Shown: piece after piece, positions 48,099 to 59,966 of the stretch
Layout of the letters: every line of letters starts with the position of its first letter
Position numbering within the stretch: position 1 is the stretch's first letter
Assembly: GCA_003640385.1 (NCBI GenBank)
Contig: RCAB01000219.1
Span: 1-64,000 of the forward strand
Direction: 5' to 3'
Length of the DNA: 64,000 nt
Source: Setaria digitata
Taxonomy: Eukaryota > Nematoda > Chromadorea > Rhabditida > Setariidae
The notes under the pieces: generated by a model
What the model saw: the letters and a program-made list of their open reading frames with translations, nothing else
Told to the model about the DNA's origin: nothing
The model's database searches: none
Made by a program: the position numbers and the translations under genes

Positions 48099-49678
48099 CT
48101 AATCATTCATCACACTCGATTTCGGCCGTACTGAGCGCAACACCCGTTCGAGAAATTTTTTATCTGTCCTTAAACAGGTTGGTTTTTTCCTGAAACATTT
48201 TTTTTCCTCAAGCACTTCATTTCTCTACCTTTATGTAACAAGTACCAGTACGACTTGAATAAGAAGAACGAGGATTAATAAGATTTCGGCCAGTAACGGC
48301 CAATAAGTTCCAGTCATGGGCTACTGAATAAAACAGCAGGCCCACAAGAATTAGAAAAATAAAACACACCAGCCCTGAGGTCCAATCTTTTCGTACCGGC
48401 GAACACCTAACATGGTTTCCTTAAGAATTTCCTCTCGAGCTTTCTTTTCCAATTCCGATATCCCATGTCCGTCCGTTTCGGTGATCGAAAGCTGCACTTC
48501 AGTAGCTGCCGGATTCGGGTTCCGTTGCGCTTTGACAATCAGTTTATCCAGCCGACGCAGCTTTGACCGTTTATCTGTTTCTTTCATCGATTCTGCAGAT
48601 ACACACCAATGTACACTCTCGAAACAGGTAAATAACGGTCGAGCAGTTCCCTGATAATATCATAACGGGAGACCGGAACTTTCTTGACTTGCAAACCATG
48701 CCCTTACACTGTTGGTATGGGTTACATTTAAAACACTCTTGTACAAAAGAGTTCTTTAAATTTTCCACTGCATGAAACTGCAGAATTCGGACAAACTTCT
48801 CATAATAAGAATTAGACTGAACTTCTTCTCACACAGAGCAGTAAGCTATAAAGCATCACGTCAAAGTTTATTAGTAATTTATCAAGAAATGTGGAGGGCA
48901 CAAAATGACGTGAAAGACATTTCCAAATAAAAATGGAGAATCGCATATGTGTAAAGAAGAGATGATAAAGGATATAAATTCCGCTATCCCCTTGACATTC
49001 CTGCTTTTTGAATATTTTCATTGGGTAGCAAACGTATGAAAACGACATTCCTCCACTAATTTTTTTTAAATAACTATATCGTAGAAACATAAAGTGAAAC
49101 GAGGCTGTTCTGGAAGAATCAGCAGGAACTTCGCATAATTTCGGAAAGAAATGAATCGTAATCATCAAATAGATACATACACATTACGCTCAAATTTTCA
49201 CGAAAACCATGGCAGATATCACGTGAGTGATGGAAGAAAAAACTATCACAACCGTGATAATTCTAAAGAAATGGGATAATTATGTGACAGACTATCGATA
49301 AACAACAATATCACCTTCACGGAATCGAATAGCCATAATCATAAGAATAATAGCTATTTGTTTCTGACTATTCTTAAAACATCACTAATCTGAACACAAA
49401 ACAAAAAAAAAAAAAAGAAATGGGAGCGCGAGACCGAAATAATCACAGAAGAAAAATGTATGACTAAACTAGAATTATTGCAAAAAAAAAAAAAATACAA
49501 TGCTGATTAATCTAAAAGCAAACTGCAGAATAAACGAATGTTAGCACCTCCATAGTAGACTAAAAAAGAAAGAAAGCAATCAAACAAACAAATGATAGGT
49601 ACAGAACTGATCCATCCTTGAAAGTCTTTTGAATATTGAGACGAATTTTAGACACATCACTTCCAAGCGCTTCTTCAC
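48099..49678 (-). CDS. Unrecognised protein, three 3' exons (5' end unresolved)
   Basis: Three minus-strand exons fit together in phase: 49678-49608 (contains EALGSDVSKIRLNIQ), 48650-48370 (contains CFESVHWCVSAESMKETDKR, RRLDKLIVKAQRNPN, EKKAREEILKETMLGVRRYE) and 48168-48099 (FLERVLRSVRPKSS, ending in TAG). The middle exon is notably richer in GC and charged residues than its surroundings, typical of coding sequence, and ends KIGPQGW across a phase-2 junction. I do not recognise the family; the region looks helical and basic. The first listed exon needs one carried base from upstream. Candidate upstream exons (49769-49741, and a start at 50168 overlapping the IQSEC stop followed by a GTGAGT donor) do not fit in phase. 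Same-strand position just after IQSEC would suit a downstream operon gene or alternative 3' exons of IQSEC. Confidence 0.6.
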
Positions 49679-50163
49679 CTGTACAAAACAGAGAATGCAA
49701 ACGCAACATGCACTTGTAAGGTAATACCTGGATGGTATGCTCACACGTTTTTCGCATTTCATTTTTCCCGCTTCCAAATAAATCCAGTCAAAAAATATCA
49801 CCAGCCGAAAATACTCAACCAGGATATTACTCCAACAGTTGAGAAGAGATCAAATCTACCACTACAAAAAGACATGCTCCAAATCTAATATACTAGAAAT
49901 GTGACCTATCTTGGCACTTTTGTTTAAACAGTTGGGAATGAAAACAGTATGAGAACAAATACAAATAAAAAGAATTCTGCACTGTATGCCTTTTAACACA
50001 CAAAAAAAAAGTTTCAGAGAAATTATTAAAGCTAAAAACTGATACCATCGGATATGAAACATGAATAAAAATTATGGGCCCCCGAAAAGTCCAAGCCCTA
50101 ACTAAAATCAGCAAAAATAATCCACTCACCGCTGAAAAAGATTCATCAAAGAAGTAACTTCAT

Positions 50164-53100
50164 TCATATCGCAGCTTCTAAACGTTTTGAGGGATAGAAA
50201 GGTGTTACGGATGATACAGCTGAATGGGAAAACGACTCACAACTTTCTTCAATAACTCCACTGTCAAATGAATTAAAACTAAGACGACGTATAGAACATA
50301 AATTTGAAGTTTGCTGGGGTGTATTGGGAGATGTATTAACAACACTATTCGAAGTATTGCCTTCCATCTCTGATAAACCTGAATCTCGCTCACGCGGTCC
50401 ATCGCTGCGACTAATCAATGAATGCTTGTCCAATTCGGCATCAATTCTCACTGCTTCCATTTCAGCGCATTCGGCTACTGATTCTTTTACATCCGCTACG
50501 AATCGATGTCTGTAACGATCAAGACCATTGAAAATTTCACAACATTTCTGCACCTCAATTGTATGTATTGAAGAAAAATCCTTTACTTACCTGTCGTCAT
50601 CATTTTTTGAGTTCAAATAAATTTCTTGCCCATCAGGTAGTGTGATCATAATGCCATGATCATAAAAAGGTGTCTCGAACATGCTAACACGTACTCCCAG
50701 CAACATCATCCAGGTACGCAATACATACTGGCAACATGATTTCTTCTTGGATGCCATTTTTGCAATCTGTAATCGCGAATATTTCATATAAATATTGCAG
50801 ATTTAAAAAAGAGACTGAATGCCACTAAACGTCATAACATGCAAAAGAATCTCCTTATTTCAATTAATTACCTAAATTTAAATCCTTCTCTAAAACAGTT
50901 TCCCCAAGCTAATTTGTTAAATGTTGAAAATGTCTTCCTTAATCATAATGTTCCGTTAGGAAATTCTAAAAATTTACCAGTAAAAGATCATTAAACAGGA
51001 AAACTTCTCGTTGGTGAGCATTAGCCGGTTGTCGCTTACTACGATCGATAATCTGATTCAAGCGGCAATAACACACAAGACGACGATGTGGTTCTACTAA
51101 GTTCTAAAATCTGGTTGTAGAATATTGAATTCCACTAATTAAATCTTGGATTATATATCTAACCAAACTTTTAAAAAGAATAATCAAAGTTACCGGCTTA
51201 TCCTTGCCAACCATACTTTGATCAACCACAATAACCTGCGACACGTGATCTGACCCGGCGCTAAATGGTGAGTCACGAATTCGACAATAAATATGGACCA
51301 GCAGTGCCCTTAAATAACAGCAGAATAAGAAATTATATTAACAAAGAAATCAAATTCTTGTTACTAGTAGTAAAAATTTACTTTGTGAAGTATAAAATAA
51401 ACCTGTCAATGTCATATCCCGCATCGATCCCACGTAAATTATTGATAAAATCTCCTAATTTCATTTTCCGCGATGGCTTAATATTGGGTGAATGAAGATC
51501 AGTGTTCAGCATAACAATAGCAAACGCTAAGATGAATATTGTGTCCGTACTGTGAAATAGCGCAACTTTATCGGGGTTGCAAATGGCGTAATGAGCAGAA
51601 AATACCTGGAAGAACAATACAAATTATATATTTAAAATGAATTGTTTTAACAGCACAAGAAAACATCCGATTTGATACTTTCATGAATCAAATTCAATAG
51701 ATTATAGCAACCAATCCACAGCATCACTTTCAGTTACCGAAACCATCATGAGTAGATCAGACATGAAATGTTTTATTTCTTAACTAATGCTCATGGTACA
51801 ACATACCGACCTGTCTTGCTTAATCCACACCATGCTTAACTGATAATCTGCTCCACCGCTGCTTCAAATTTATTAGCTTCGATTAAAGGAAAAACAAATT
51901 AATTTCAGGGTAATTATAGACCTGCATAATTCTTTCGATTTTCTGTGCTTCTCCTGGAAGGCGAAAAAAAGAAAGCGTATGCCTAAGAGCAACATCTACT
52001 TCCATTCCATGCAAATCTATCTGGCCCACAAAATGGCTAAAACAGTGACCAGTTGAAAATAAAAAGTAAGAAATATTAAAAACACCATTAAATAAAAATC
52101 CAGCATTTTTTACAATAACAAAAGGTAAATTTAAGTAATTTTAGGAAAAAAGAAAAGCGATTCTTTATTCTTCTTCCTATCGACGATCAAAATTTCCAAA
52201 TTAAAAGTCTGTTTTAGAAGAAACCGATAAATTATATCTCGAAAACAGAATATTAGTTAGTTTACTTGAGAACAGAGGATTGAAAAGGATTGTGCAAGTG
52301 TCCAATGTATTCACCAATCATTTGCTTACTTAACCCACGACGATGCAATAACAAGTTAGCAACCGCGAGGGAATTGTCCTCGACAAAACCCCATTCAATG
52401 AGGTATTGGACACCACGAGCAGGTTTCCTAAAATTCCTTCAAAATACCAGTTTTAACAAACTAGTCCAAAACAATGGGATACATTTTAATTAATGTTTAC
52501 AGACTTAGAACCTTTAACACATCAAATCTATCTATTTTCAATTCTTTTTCTTTCCAAACTATTTCCAGAGTAAGCAACCCACTTGTTAAAAAAATTGAGC
52601 GCTATTCTGTATTGACGCCTTCTGCGCTGATCTGGGATTTCATGAACATTGGATAAAGTGCTGTAAGCAATACAGATGTTAAACAGATAAGGAAAACAAT
52701 ACTCATCAAAAATATCAAATACAAATGAATTTTTCACTGGGAAGAAAAATTTCCTTCGAATTTCACTACTTCTAGTGTCGCAACCAATCGACTGATAAAA
52801 GTAATCAAATGCTATTGATTAAATAAACTATAATGATGACTTATTCTTCTAAAAATGCAAGATAGGAACAGAAGTGAAACCTAACCCTTCTCATGAAAGC
52901 AATCCCTATAAAAGAATAGTTTTTTTTTTTTTCTTTTCCAGAGCACTAACCTGACAGTTTGACACTGTGTTTCATGTTTATCAAGACGAGGGAGCGAATT
53001 TGAATGACTGCTACGCCCAGCTATTGCAGATGAACGAGGAAGCCAAACATGGGTAGCTGGATGCACCACATCAGTCACAATCCTGAAAGGAAATACAAGT

Positions 53101-54005
53101 CGAAAAGTACTCTTTTCCAGTTTCTTCCTGACCATCTTATCGTTTCATTTTACTGTTTGGCTATCCTTAAAAATAACGCCCTAGGGAAAATTTCTTAATA
53201 CCTTTAAAAAATTTGTAAACAACCTTCTCTGAGAAAGACGTGGAGACAAACACTCTACTGCAGAACGCTGAGATGAAACGCTGTCAAATCTAGCATTTCC
53301 AGAATTTTCTCCAACCACCGATGATATTTTACAGTTTCGTTCCGGAACTGATAATGTAATGCGTGGGAAAGCAGTTTTGGACCTGAAACTCAGAAGAACA
53401 TTCAAAAGATGACAGAATCAACAAACTTGACGATCATCAATAATGTTCAGAAAATTTTGATGAAGCAATCGACCTGCAGTTCAGGCAATACAATTAATAG
53501 AAACGTACCTAACTGATGTAATGGATGGTCGATAACAATATGCTTGAGCATTGGGTACACTTGTCAAAGAAGACATATCACGTTTCAAAGCATCAATACA
53601 TCCTTGACTACCACTACTTCTAGAACATATTGCACTATTCTGGATAGGTAGTACCAGATGTTTCCATTGTTTCAATAAACACGATTGACGGAACGCTCGC
53701 TGTATGCGTGTGGCAGCTGTATGAGCACGAAGGCGGCCACCATATCGACGTTCCAGAACCTGAGAAAAAAAATGCGGTCGTGTAGTAGTAACATGAAAAG
53801 AAGGCAGTATGGAGAGACTGTCAAGAATAATAACATATACGAACATTAACATTATATGTAGTTTTTCGCTAATATACTATCAAATTTTTACCATATTAAA
53901 AAAGCACTTTCTCACCTGAAGCTGTCGACGACTTAGCTCATCCGAAATCTCATAGCTTGTGAGTGCACGAACTGATATGGTTGGACCACGCCACTCGCTC
54001 AACAT
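50164..54005 (-). CDS. IQSEC: IQSEC/BRAG-type ARF guanine-nucleotide exchange factor (IQ, Sec7, PH)
   Basis: Twelve minus-strand exons: 54005-53916, 53759-53509, 53382-53224, 53082-52951, 52660-52583, 52427-52266, 52036-51922, 51605-51403, 51308-51194, 51103-50978, 50766-50591, 50509-50164. They give 650 residues. In-frame stops sit directly before the ATG, fixing the start. Order: short N-terminus with [12 protein letters not shown] and IQ motif [10 protein letters not shown] (~40-60); a Ser-rich linker; the [15 protein letters not shown] lead-in to Sec7 (~225-425) with the glutamate finger in [13 protein letters not shown] (~E320) and [14 protein letters not shown]; then a PH domain (~435-560, [11 protein letters not shown]) and a Ser/Thr-rich tail. 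BRAG/IQSEC proteins load GTP on ARF6 at the plasma membrane and synapses and bind calmodulin through the IQ motif. No obvious C-terminal PDZ ligand. The last intron (50590-50510) is only about 80 bases. Confidence 0.94.
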
Positions 54006-55165
54006 TCATCAACCCGATATTCTAATAATATTTTTTAATGATGCGAGTAATCATTCCAGTTGTAATTTAGAATGATAAATACATATACATGTATAATGTC
54101 TTCTCCACTTAAGAGTACTGTTCGAATTTCAATGAAGTAAGAAGCAAGAAATTTCAAGTTCACCAATTGTACTTGCCTTGGAAAAAAGGGTGTAAGAAAC
54201 CTTAAAGTTTCCAACAATAGAGAGGTAAATTGCGTGAAGTCTAGAACTAAATGAAGCGAAAAAATGCGGTCAGCGAAACAACTATTCATTATTTATGATA
54301 AGTACCTCAAATTCCACCTTATAAGATCCAACTAATACGATCAGAAATAATTTTTACGAGATTAAAGCATTTAAAAAATGATCATTTTAACAATGGGAGC
54401 AAACAAAATCGATCCTTAATGAGGCCACATCATACTAGACTTCAGTCTGCCTATTTCAAGACAAGCTTGTTTGAAAAGATTCCGGATATATAAAGTCAAA
54501 TATAACTACCAAATACACACAGGCAACATCTGACATAGAATAGATTTCTCATTTGATATGCGAAACATTTACTTAATATGTGCGAGATAACTCATAGGTA
54601 TGATTGTCACATTCATTCATTTGATACCTGGTGAATACATGCAGTGTTTGCTAAATGCGCCTAATTAGAATAAATCATCATGGTACAAAAAGTTAGCACC
54701 AAAAATAACACATATATACCCAATTAAACAAATCATTTTTAGATAATCCTGAAACATAGACCTGAGATATTCACGTAAAACGTGGAAAACAAAAATGTTT
54801 ACCGTAAAATTACGTAGTTGCTACTGTAAATGGATAGAGAGGAAAACGAGAAATTGGCTGAACTGACAACCGTCGAACCGATAACCAAACAAGCACGACC
54901 CAATCAATCATCACGTAATTAACCATCAAATATCGCATTCCACTCATCGTCTCGTCTATCAATCTTTTCACTCATCTTTATCGTCCAATCTATAAATGTT
55001 TCACTTTCTACTCGTTGCCTGTTATCAAAAGCACTCTCAGTACAATCAATTCTATTTTAGTATTTTAGTTGAAATGATATTTATCAACAAATTTTTTCAA
55101 AATTGCATTTACTATAACCTGAGACAATTTAACCTTAATTACAGTAAAAATTTATTAGTGAAATC

Positions 55166-55203
<38 letters not shown>

Positions 55204-55616
55204 TCATTTATTATAATCTAAAGTATTCTCGGCTTATATTCTCAAGTTTTTGGATTAAAGGTGGTAATTAAATTGTCTGCTCTTGAGGGTTGTATTCTTT
55301 CCATTTTATTTATGGAATTTTTTTTTTTTCTTTGGCAAATTCTGTAGAGTTCGTTTTAGTTGAATTGATATAAAACAGTTGTAATTGACAAAGTTTTTAT
55401 TCGGGAAGAATTGATCACACAGGAAAAACTTTAGAATTATAGCGACTGGGCATTTTTTCTTCTTTTTTTTGGAAATACCCATGCAATTGACTTGGATATG
55501 TTGATTGTTTCAAATAGATGATTTCTAGTTTTAATTCCAGACATTTTACATTCAATTTCATCATTTTTTTTTTGTATAATCTGTCTTCGATTTTATTCAG
55601 TACAAAGTGGTCGTTT
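54006..55616. promoter_or_regulatory. Divergent intergenic region of IQSEC and the mitochondrial release factor
   Basis: The two genes start on opposite strands 1.6 kb apart. Minus-strand TATTATTAG ends 16 bases before the IQSEC ATG, and TTTTATTCAG ends at 55600, 16 bases before the release-factor ATG; both look like trans-splice acceptors. An A run of about 31 bases lies at 55170-55200. No other gene is supported. Confidence 0.5.
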
Positions 55617-57635
55617 ATGTTCTGGATACAACGAAGATTTCTGAGCCGATGCGGTGATTTACTTCGTACTGAAATGGCACGAACATATTTCCGACTTATG
55701 TCTGCTAAACTTGAAATACTCCAAAAGAAAGTAAATCAGGACGAATCGAAAATTGATCACACCATTCCTTGCTTATCACACTTAGAAACTGTAACAGCAT
55801 TATCGCACGCATTTTACGATAAACTGGAAATGCTTTCACAGTTGGATATGCTTCAAAAAGGTTGGCTATGATACAGGATTTCATGAGTTTTTAATTAACT
55901 TCTCCTTCACTTTCATTAAAATGCGTTTTGTTGAAAGGAGCTTTTATTATTTGAAGGAGAAAATGACCCAGAGATCCAAGAAATAGCTAAAATAGATGAG
56001 GAACGATTAGCTGATGAATTGGATAGCATTGTAAATGAATTAACCAATGCCGTGATACCTGTTGCCGAATACGATTCGCTGAATAATTGCCAGTTAGAAA
56101 TCACTCCGTTGGTCACTATTGCAATATTTCATAATTTATTCTCTCATAACTTTTTGAATTTAGATTTCTCCTTTTCGAGAAATTGCCAAAACTTGCATTT
56201 TTTTTTCCAGTTTAACTTTATTATTTCATTTCTTCAGTGTCCTCAAAATCATGATAAACTGAACTTATTTTATAGGGGGATAGGCGGCATCGAAGCTTCC
56301 CTGTTCGCATCCGAATTAACTCAAATGTACCGTAATTTCGCGCAGTTCAAGAAGTGGAAGTGGAGGCCTTACCAGATCGATGCTTCTCCATCGGGTAAAT
56401 TAAAATTGAAGATTAAAATTAAATCAAAGTGTTTTTTAACAGATTACATTAATGAACTTCTTTTTATTTAATTATTCTTATTACTTTGCTTCTCAGGAGG
56501 TATAAGGAGTGCTGTAGTTTTTGTACAAGGTGACGGAGCTTTCCGGACACTCCGTTATGAAGCTGGTGTTCATCGTGTACAGCGATTTCCGCTAACAGAT
56601 AAAACACGCATGCACACAAGTACATCTGTTGTGGCTGTTCTTCCAGAACCAGAAAAGGTACATCTTACTGAAATTCATGTATTCTTCTAAACAAGTAACT
56701 TTTTTTTTGGCCTTCGTCCATATGTTATAAGGTAAAACAAAAACTGTGCGGTTATGGAACATTCTTGGTAAACTGTAAATAGAAATCAGATGTATGGTCA
56801 TTTAAATGTCTCGAAATTAGAAAAAAAATTCAACGCATGGGAAGATGTACGTAGTAAAATATTTTCAGATAGAAGCTTGCTTAACATCAGATGACGTGAA
56901 GGTGGAAACAATGCGAGCTTCTGGACCTGGTGGTCAAAATGTCAATCAGCGGTCCACGGCGGTTCGGTTAACCCATCGTGAAACTGGTATAAGTGTACAC
57001 TGCATGGATGAAAGAACGCAATATTCTAATATGGAGGTATAGCTTTGTATCTCATCTTTTTGTTCATCACTGATAGCTGCCTGATCATCACCAAGTGTTC
57101 AGGTCCAATTTCAAATTTTCACACGTTTCAGTTCTTAAATGTGGGGGTTAAAAACCAGGTAGTAAATTTCGGTTCAACACTGAACACATACGTGCTATTC
57201 ACAGTTGTTTTGTTTACATTTAGATAGCTTACAAACGATTAGCTGCAATACTATTACAACGGAAACTGGATGAAACACAAAAGCAGTATTCATCATCTAG
57301 AAAACTGCAAGTAAGTGAATAATTACAGCAGCAATGCGTGATTTCATACGAAGTTAAATATTTCCCAACATAACAAATTTTAAATTACTATTGACTTATT
57401 TTAGGTAGGAACTAAAGCACGTGCCGAAAAAGTTCGGACGTACAATTTCAAGGATGACCAAGTCACAGATCATCGACTGGGTAGAGCCTGGCAAGGTGTT
57501 ACAAATGTTATGAAAGGAAACAGTATTTTGGATCAGATAATCCTGTCTCTAATTGAACTGTCAAAAGTCCAACACTTAGAAGAGATTCTGAGTGCAGAGA
57601 ATGGGAGTACCAATTCTATTAGTTTTAACGCTTAA
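55617..57635 (+). CDS. MTRF1L: Mitochondrial class I peptide chain release factor (RF1 type)
   Basis: Seven exons: 55617-55860, 55957-56107, 56276-56394, 56497-56657, 56869-57036, 57224-57310, 57405-57635. They give 386 residues. The N-terminus MFWIQRRFLSRCGDLLR is basic and amphipathic, as a mitochondrial presequence. The class I core is complete: GIGGIEASLFASEL, the tip motif PLT (~203-205, the PxT codon-reading position) in HRVQRFPLTDKTRMHTST, the catalytic GGQ (~246-248) in SGPGGQNVN, and the C-terminal KVRTYNFKDDQVTDHR. It should hydrolyse peptidyl-tRNA at UAA/UAG codons in mitoribosomes. The tip loop is one residue shorter than in E. coli RF1 and lacks the insertion typical of vertebrate MTRF1, so it is closer to MTRF1L. 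The acceptor at 55956 is unusual (ATTTGAAG) but is the only one in phase. Confidence 0.95.
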
Positions 57636-58288
57636 TATTTTAATACTTTTTTTGTGTAATATCCAGTTCGCTGCGGTGATAATTTCGAGTCGTCCGTAAA
57701 TTAAATATGTCCCATTGTATTTCAAAAGATAAACGTAACAAAAATTAACCAAATATGGTTCAGACATCCTCTTTACAAACCGGTATTCTCTCAGAACGAT
57801 AGCAGCATTATCCTGAGTATAACTGAGTATTTTGTTTTTCTAGAAACTATTGTCACTGTAAACTTAAATTTCTTTTAGAATTCAGATTTCGGAAGCGTAA
57901 GCACAGTTTATTTGTGATTTGTATCAGATACATCTCTACCGTTTACTATAGCTTAATGAGCAAAATGACAACAAGGTCAGGGATACTACATAACAACTTG
58001 AAAATAATAATTGCATGCGTAAAGCGTCGAGTGGTATAAGCAATAAAAAAGAAGTTTATTCTTAATGAATTCCAGAAATACAAATTTTGGGGTTTAAACA
58101 AGGTCTTAAGAGATACATGGTCATCAGGAAAATGTTTCAGTTTACAAATTTAAGAAACGGATGTTATCCAAGATACGAAAATGTCTGTTGGCATGGTCCT
58201 GCTTCTGATACGATGAAATCTAACATGACACAAAATGCTGAAGTACTAGGAAATAGTTATTTACACCCAACATCAAGTGTCTCTAATC
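57636..58288. other. 3' region between convergent genes
   Basis: Only the 3' UTRs of the release factor and the MRPS37-like gene are expected here. A frame at 58087-58362 on the plus strand overlaps the opposite coding exon and has no domain. Confidence 0.55.
58042..58060. terminator. Back-to-back poly(A) signals of two convergent genes
   Basis: AATAAA on the plus strand (58042-58047) suits the release factor, and AATAAA on the minus strand (58055-58060) suits the MRPS37-like gene. They are eight bases apart. If both are used the two 3' UTRs overlap. Confidence 0.5.
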
Positions 58289-59427
58289 TTAATTGGATTT
58301 TCCGTATTTGTTCTTGCGATGGAAAATGTCATCCGCGTATGACTGATTCGGTAATCTCTTAAGAGCTTTGTATGGATACTGGCCTAGCTGAGGTTGCGGA
58401 TGCCTCGCCATCAGGCTATTCACTTGTTGCTTGGTCATTACTGCCTTCCCATCAGTTGTGCCGTCAAGTACACCCTGAAGCATTTAATAGAACTTACTTG
58501 GAAACCATGGTTGCCATCCAAAAAACAATAGAAGTGTGAAAGTCGTGAGCAAAATAAAAGAATCCAGAAGTGAATAAATAAGAAACCTTTTTTACAGTCT
58601 CAGCAAACTCCTTATTTGCTTTATAAGTTCTGTCCACGCAATCCATATAAGCTCGATTAAAGTCTACACAAGGTAAGTTGTCATATTCCCATTTTTTTAA
58701 ACAATCGAAAAGGGCTTGTAGCTCTTTCGTACAGGTTTCTCCTGTAAATTTTATGACAGCAGTGTAGAAAGATTTTTAGAAATCTATGCATCGAAAAATC
58801 TTATATCCAGAAGTACAGAAAAAAAAACAAACGAATTAGGGTTAGGAAGCTTCCAAAAATGAACAGAAGTTATTGTATATAAAACTGGGAAAGAAAAGTA
58901 GGTATTACAGTTTTATCTAAATGAAATGAAAAAAAAAACTCTTCTATATCAGTGCAAATCAGAAGCAATAATAATATTTATAGTAGTCTTTGAGAAATAA
59001 ACCGAAATCCCAAGAATAAGGATGTTATCCTACTTTTCCGGAAGGTGACAATTTGAAGAGAGCAACGGATAAGAATGCAAGTAAAACTCAAGAAATGTGC
59101 AGTTAAGTAAGAAAGTTACAGTCACTTCACATCACGGAAAAGAATTCGTCCATAAAAGATAAAAGAAGGGAATAAAGGGATAAAAGTAAGAAATTAATAT
59201 TGAAGAGAAAGAAATTACAAGTGAATGAATGGCAACTCTTTTCGTTAAAGTATACATAAGAAATGTAAAATAAGAACTAAACCTCGTGGTTTTGTATAAT
59301 TGTTCATTATATAATTTGTCGATTTCAGTGGAATAAATTCCTTGTATTGTAGTCGATCATTTTTTGCCAAATTGGTCTTAATTGGTATCTTTAAGTAACT
59401 TTTTGAAAGTGATGGTGTGAACTGCAT
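58289..59427 (-). CDS. MRPS37: Twin-CX9C mitochondrial ribosomal protein, CHCHD1/MRPS37-like
   Basis: Three minus-strand exons: 59427-59283, 58741-58587, 58474-58289, giving 161 residues. The N-terminal part is basic without a classical presequence. A CHCH domain with two exact CX9C pairs (CTKELQALFDC and CVDFNRAYMDC) lies at about residues 51-77. This is the helix-hairpin-helix fold oxidised by the Mia40 pathway in the intermembrane space. KPRG immediately before the first cysteine and the C-terminal half containing KALKRLPNQSY resemble CHCHD1, which carries a similar R/KFPNKPY ending. It would belong to the small mitoribosomal subunit. Other twin-CX9C proteins are possible, but size and both flanks favour MRPS37. 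It is convergent with the mitochondrial release factor. Confidence 0.8.
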
Positions 59428-59966
59428 CGTTCATTGGTGTCTTGCACAAGTCGGACGAAATTACTGCATCGATGAGAAGTTGGATTTCTAAAATGAGTAC
59501 TAGGTAGAAAAATGAGTACTAGGTAGAAATTACCAAAAAGACTCCTACCTTGGCAGTATTAATTGTACCCCACAGAACCAGCGTCATATGGTTAGTTGCA
59601 TGATGACGCTGTCAGGGTTGGACAGAGTGCTGAAATTTCAGCAATTCAGACCAGGAAGTCGATGAATTTCATAGAAAAATGTATTAATTGGGTTTCCGGA
59701 TTGTCGATGATTGCATTGCTACCGTGGTTTCGGTTCTTCAGGGTTTATGTGGAAAAGATATTTGCACAGGTTACTTAGGCAATAAAAACTGGGATTGCGG
59801 AAGTTTTGTTTTAGTTTTAGTAGAGTGGAATACTACCCATATTTTGTATAGTGAGAGAATATTAATCACACGAAGCTTGCATCTGATGCTGAATCTTGGG
59901 TATTTGAAACACGTTAGACAGTAGATGCATTATTATATTGTTTTGATAATGAAATATATTTTGTAG
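59428..59966. promoter_or_regulatory. Divergent promoter region with a short tandem duplication
   Basis: 539 bases separate the MRPS37-like start (minus) from the membrane-protein start (plus). A unit of about 19 bases containing AAATGAGTACTAGGTAGAAA is duplicated in tandem at 59489-59530. TTTTGTAG ends exactly at the base before the plus-strand ATG, a probable trans-splice acceptor. Confidence 0.5.

Noticed and set aside
47909..48193. 94-residue plus-strand frame rich in S, T and K
   Set aside because: Its right part overlaps, on the opposite strand, the last exon of the unassigned gene, which is phase-supported.
48412..48654. 80-residue plus-strand frame
   Set aside because: It is the shadow of the minus-strand exon 48650-48370.
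50510..50553. Longer 5' end for the last IQSEC exon ([12 protein letters not shown])
   Set aside because: Acceptors before it are in phase 0, while the preceding exon ends in phase 2; only GTTACAG at 50510 keeps frame.
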